A DNA stretch of 64,000 nucleotides, taken from positions 62,001-126,000 of the forward strand of contig JABVXU010000029.1 in NCBI GenBank assembly GCA_013365365.1, read 5' to 3'. The notes beneath the pieces are model-generated. The model saw only the letters and a program-made list of their open reading frames with translations, had not been told where the DNA came from and did no database searches. Origin of the DNA: Cruorifilaria tuberocauda. Lineage: Eukaryota; Nematoda; Chromadorea; Rhabditida; Onchocercidae. The position numbers and the translations under genes were made by a program. Positions 59,931-64,000 of this stretch are shown piece by piece. Numbering within the stretch: position 1 is the first letter of the stretch; every line of letters starts with the position of its first letter.

Positions 59931-60544
59931 GTCTATAATGAAAATCTGGAAAACAATTATACGAAAATAAACTCTTCAAGGATTTATTATGAAAATTCAA
60001 ACGCAATTCGAAAATGAATCTCATTAAAGTCATGGTCAAGTAAAAGCTGAACTTTGAATTATTGTGTCTAGGAGCTTATTCAAAGAGTCTAGTAATTACT
60101 AATAAGTAATCAATAACTATTAAAAAGTGATTAGTCATGGAAAATTTCATCAATCTCGTGTTTTTATATTTTGATGAGCAATGTATTGCAACTTTCAGTT
60201 AAAATTAGATTTGGATTTCGTTCTTAAATTTTATTTTGCAATCCATTATTAGCCTTCCTTTCTAATATCATCACTTGCATATATTTCATCACTTTCTAAA
60301 CTACCAATTTAATTAATGACTAATTGATTATTCCCATTAATCTAAGTATTTTAAATTACACAGTAACACACACAGTCACACATCCAATATAATTTTAAAT
60401 TACTTAATTCTTATCATCTCTTATCAATCTTTCTTATTTTCTAACTTAGATCAATTATCAATCTTATATTCTCTTCTAAGTTTATTCATTTCCTACGGCT
60501 GGAAAATAAATGAAACATCATTCCATCTAATAGAATGAATGCAC

Positions 60545-60685
60545 AACATGTTGCACAGCACCCCGTCTCCCGAACATTCTCATATATCTTGAAATTTAGA
60601 CTAAGCCGGCACCGCGAAACATCGAAATGCTGGTCCGGCCGTATTTTCTTTTCCTGGAACTGTTGCGGGGTGCACATCTACTTGC
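60545..60685. other. GC-rich self-complementary segment, possible structured RNA or regulatory element
   Basis: 60558-60565 (GCACCCCG) pairs perfectly with 60666-60673 (CGGGGTGC). Inside this, 60605-60613 (GCCGG, a bulged C, ACC) pairs with 60632-60639 (GGTCCGGC). The base composition is quite unlike the surroundings. Short open frames exist on both strands but look non-coding. No Sm site, tRNA box or known snRNA motif was recognised. Confidence 0.35.
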
Positions 60686-60769
60686 TAATTCCGTTGGAAG
60701 ACTTAATGATTCGTTGATTAGTTTTCAGATTTTAAAGAAAACAAATTTATTGTTGAGAATTTGTTAGAA

Positions 60770-60781
60770 ATTTTTAGACTG
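60770..60781 (+). promoter_or_regulatory. Candidate trans-splice acceptor before the ufd-3 start codon
   Basis: ATTTTTAG ends at 60777, four bases before the ATG at 60782. An additional TTTTCAG acceptor ends at 60728. Confidence 0.4.
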
Positions 60782-63700
60782 ATGGAAGTTCACGAAGATA
60801 GTGGAGAAAAATATGAGTTTAGTGGCATTATTGCAGCGCATCGTTCTGATGTAAAATGTATTGTTGCTACCAATTTGGGGCAGATAATTTCCGGTAGTCG
60901 CGATGAATGCGTTAAAGTTTTCTCACAAAGGTCTTATTCATTTACTTATATGTAAAATATCGCTAATTTAATGCAAACAGCTGTGTGATTGCAAAAATTC
61001 GGCAGTGGATTGCTAAAGTATTGTTGTAATAACTGATTAATTAGCGATTAGTATCGGAACAATGTATCATTTTAATCATTAATGAAGATAGAACGCATGG
61101 CGTAATGGTTATATGATTAAGTGACAGTAAAATTTTAAGTAAAGAATAACTGAATAGATATTCATTAATTGTAAATAATCAGAACAAGCTTCGCATTTAA
61201 GTGATATTTTATGAATGTATAATTCAAATATTAAATAATGGGAAACGAAAAATATCGTTAAAGCAATATCAATGGATAATGAATGAATAACTTGTAATTC
61301 AAGTTGACTCAGTATATATGCATTTTGGAATAATCAGTTACTACTTTCTTTAATATATACACCAAAAAATAACTTTTGACAACGATTCGCGTTTTGTTAT
61401 TCAAATATTCAAATATCAAATTGGTTGAGTAGTCAAGTCCACAATGTCTATGGGGGAATGCGGTGTGGCTGATATTGTCATAACGTTGGCACGGATTTGA
61501 AATTGGTTTAACATATTTTCGAAAAATTATCTGTAAATCAAATTTCCTTTCCCGTCTCAAATTCTTAATAATAAGTTAGGAAAAATTTTTGATAGACAAT
61601 GACTTTATGGGATATATACATTTAATATTTGGTTTGAATCGGTACCCTATTTAAGAATGCAGTGATTGGAAAGAAGAGTTGAAATAAAGTATTTCCAATT
61701 AATTGTAGTTCAGATTCAATTATCATATTTAAGTTACTCCTTCATTTTTTCAATTTTCTGGAATTTCTATCAGCTCAATATTTTAAGGAATAATAGCTAC
61801 ATGGAGGACATATCATTGGTAAATGTTGATAGATTAGCCATTAATGCAGTAGCATTTTATCCGTCTCCAAGATATGGCTGGTTAATTTTTGCTGGTCGTA
61901 AAGATGGCTCAATCGCAGTATATACGTCTAATAACAATAAACCGACACGCATATTACATGAACATAAAATGAACGGTTTGTTCTATTTTCCTTCATAGAA
62001 TCGTTCTTAGTTGTTAGTGCTTCTAAGCCTAGTTTGTTGAAGTTATCATGTTTTGTTCAAATCAAACTGCTTTTTTATTGAATTGCAACATGAATAGGCA
62101 AAAGAAACAAGGGAGGAAATAAAGAGGAGTGTGGAATTTGGGGGAAAAGGAAGAATTAGCGGTTTTAAAAGTGGCAAGAATAGTTTGAATTTTTAGTTTG
62201 CACGCTATATGTTGACACTGAAAATGGAAAATTAATGAGTGGTTCCTGGGATAATAATGCAATAATTTGGCCAATTCAGGAAATCATTAGTGGTTCGGAC
62301 TTTAATGTATGTGTTTCCATCTATTTCAATCAAAGAAGTTTATTATAATTCTTTTAAAAATAGTTTCTTTTATTACCTACAGTTATTTTACAATAAGATA
62401 TGCCATAACCGTTGTTTTTAACTGCTTCTTATATCCATCTTTTGTAATCTATTCAGCAATGAAATAAAAGCAAAATTCAAGTAACTGGACATTTCTGTAA
62501 GATTTATGGAGGTTATTATTTCCTTATGTTAGAACCTTTAATTTTTACTTTGTTTCTTGCAGGCACTATGTTTAGTAGGCCATAAATTGTCTGTTTGGGC
62601 GGTCGCCTCCATACCTGAACGATCAGATTTCTATCTGACTGGTTCAGCGGATTTGACAATTAAGTTTTGGCGAGGTGATAATGAAGTAAACTCGTTTTCT
62701 GGTTCGTTTAAATCTTGCGTAATTTTCATGTTGCATAAATTTTCATTTAAAGTAAAAATGGTCTATTTGATACGTTACGATGTGACGGTGATGCTAGCCA
62801 TTAAATTTTCATGTTCAATCCATTTTTTTGGAACTTGCGTGTTATATTCGACGCATTCTTTCATAATTTTTTGTTGTGTTAAATTTAAAACTGGAACTCA
62901 GAAAACCAGAAAAATGTTTATTAAAATTTTAAACATTTTTTATTCTTTCTTTCAGGTCATGAAGATGTTGTGCGATCTCTTGCAGTATTATCGAAGCAAA
63001 GATTTCTCTCGGCTGCTAATGATTTCACAATTCGTTTGTGGGACATCGACTCTGGTGTTTGTCTTCAAAGATATAGTTCTTTGAGTGGAGAATATATATA
63101 CAGGTTTTTATGAAAATGTATCACTTTCCTGATAACATAAATTAATACTCTAATATACTTTAACTTAATTTATGGAATTCGAAAAATAGTTGACAATTAC
63201 CTTATTTGATGAATAGATGTACATGGCTTTACTATCCCTCAGGACGGTAGCTCAAGTCTTCAATGGTTTGTTGGTCTTGTTTCATCATTTATAATTGATT
63301 TGTTGATTTTCTCTTTTGGAACTATTGAAAAACTTATCCATTTTTTGTTTCAGTTTGGCATATGCCAATATATCGGGACATAATTTGATGGCTAATTCTG
63401 GTGAAGGTGGTTTTCTGGAAATATGGAATGTAAACGATGATGGGTCATTGATTCATAAGCAGTTGATTAGGACACCGGCACAAAGCCTTTGGTCTCTTAC
63501 TTTCTTGAAAAATGGTGATATCGCAGTTGGTGCTGAGTAAGTTGGTTTGAGCAATCGTGAAGTAATTCAAGGCCCAAATTAAATAAATATTTTCCTAGAT
63601 TCAGTTGAGGTATTTGTAATTAAATTGTGGTTTGCTTACTAGTTTGTCAGTTGTGTGCCAACATTTTCATAATATCGATTCATTTCAGTGATGGCAACAT

Positions 63701-63812
63701 TTATATTTTCTCCATTACTACAAATCGAAAAGCAGATGCTATTACAATGGGATCATTCCAGTGCGCTGTTGCTAAAAAAATTGCCCAAGCGGAAGCGATT
63801 CTGGCTGCTCAG
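60782..63812 (+). CDS. ufd-3: Phospholipase A2-activating protein homologue (PLAA/UFD-3), 5' part
   Basis: Ubiquitin-binding cofactor of the Cdc48/p97 ATPase (Ufd3/Doa1). Plus-strand exons 60782-60930, 61788-61975, 62197-62306, 62563-62701, 62956-63103, 63354-63536 and 63689-63812 give 347 residues in phase, ending at a GTAAAA donor; the rest lies beyond the window. Seven WD40-type repeats can be counted: SGIIAAHRSDVKCIV; NAVAFYPSPRYGW; KMNVCTLYVD with LMSGSWDNNAIIW; VGHKLSVWAVA with LTGSADLTIKFW; SGHEDVVRSLAV with LSAANDFTIRLWD; EYIYSLAYANISGH; TPAQSLWSLTFLKNGDIAVG. The order and the SGSWD, TGSAD and PAQS(L/I)W motifs are those of PLAA. The PFU and PUL domains should follow outside the window. 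SF3A3 is divergent 851 bases upstream. Confidence 0.93.
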
Positions 63813-64000
63813 GTAAAATTTAAAGCAATGCTTCGATATTAGCTCAACTTCAAACTTACATTAAAATATAACGGATTATTTGGCATTATGCGATTTGGAT
63901 ATTTGCTGCATTGGCGATACGTTTTTGAAAGAGTATTTTGAAGACATTGGAAAAAACAATTGAAATGCACATATTTTTGTAGTGAAGATATGTTTACACT
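63813..64000 (+). other. Start of a ufd-3 intron running past the window edge
   Basis: After the donor at 63813 no further acceptor-plus-open-frame segment is seen before the window ends. Confidence 0.5.

Larger units (their letters stand above)
59931..60781. other. Shared upstream region of divergent SF3A3 and ufd-3
   Basis: The 851 bases between two divergent start codons, presumably holding both promoters. 59931-60480 is AT-rich. 60545-60680 is strikingly GC-rich with self-complementary segments (listed separately). TTTTCAG at 60722-60728 and ATTTTTAG at 60770-60777 are acceptor-like sites upstream of the ufd-3 ATG. Confidence 0.5.

Noticed and set aside
60486..60717. Overlapping short open frames on both strands upstream of ufd-3
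   Set aside because: They arise from the GC-rich self-complementary island; neither has a conserved motif or a splice-supported partner exon.
63195..63262. Apparent small exon between ufd-3 exons 5 and 6
   Set aside because: Direct joining of 63103 to 63354 gives a continuous WD40 strand (EYIYSLAYANISGH) in phase, while inserting this piece introduces a stop or breaks the repeat.

Overview
This window is nuclear DNA from a nematode, most likely a parasitic clade III (spirurid/filarial-type) worm. Intergenic and intronic DNA is very AT-rich. Genes are split into many short exons with nematode TTTTCAG-type acceptors. Several start codons lie a few bases downstream of such an acceptor, as expected for spliced-leader trans-splicing. 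The protein set is animal-type: copine, SF3A splicing subunits, a ShK-domain haem peroxidase and a PLAA/UFD3 protein. No bacterial genes, tRNA, rRNA or CRISPR array was seen.

Layout. 1-8847 (+): 3' part of a giant gene, with ten tandem repeats of about 121 residues joined to a C-terminal copine (vWA-like) domain; it starts outside the window. 10223-16163 (-): complete SF3A1 (prp-21), 18 exons, 796 aa. 16164-21842: AT-rich DNA with a decayed coding fragment and a cluster of GCATG motifs. 21853-23189 (+): a small GC-rich zinc-finger gene of unknown function in a very AT-rich setting. 26145 to at least 38739 (-), perhaps to 41975: a secreted ShKT plus animal haem peroxidase, with a 7.5-kb intron. 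38740-50054: mostly non-coding DNA with purine/pyrimidine tracts, a foldback repeat and small duplications. 50055-55582 (+): a 16-exon gene that looks like ICE2 (NARG2) of the little elongation complex. 56309-59930 (-): complete SF3A3, 9 exons, 499 aa, convergent with the ICE2-like gene. 60782 to the window end (+): 5' part of PLAA/ufd-3 (the WD40 propeller), divergent from SF3A3.

How the genes relate. Two of the three subunits of one complex (SF3A, part of U2 snRNP) lie about 40 kb apart, and the ICE2-like gene would act on snRNA transcription. As I recall, the C. elegans counterparts of the copine gene, SF3A1, the peroxidase, SF3A3 and PLAA all map to chromosome II, so the grouping looks like conserved chromosome content rather than an operon. 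The copine protein is probably a muscle attachment/M-line component and the peroxidase probably crosslinks cuticle.

Exon models were built by hand from splice sites and reading phase. Every model closes in frame. The two SF3A models have almost exactly the length of their human counterparts, which I take as the best check available here. The least certain parts are the 5' end of the peroxidase, exons 1-3 of the ICE2-like gene, and one donor in the copine gene.
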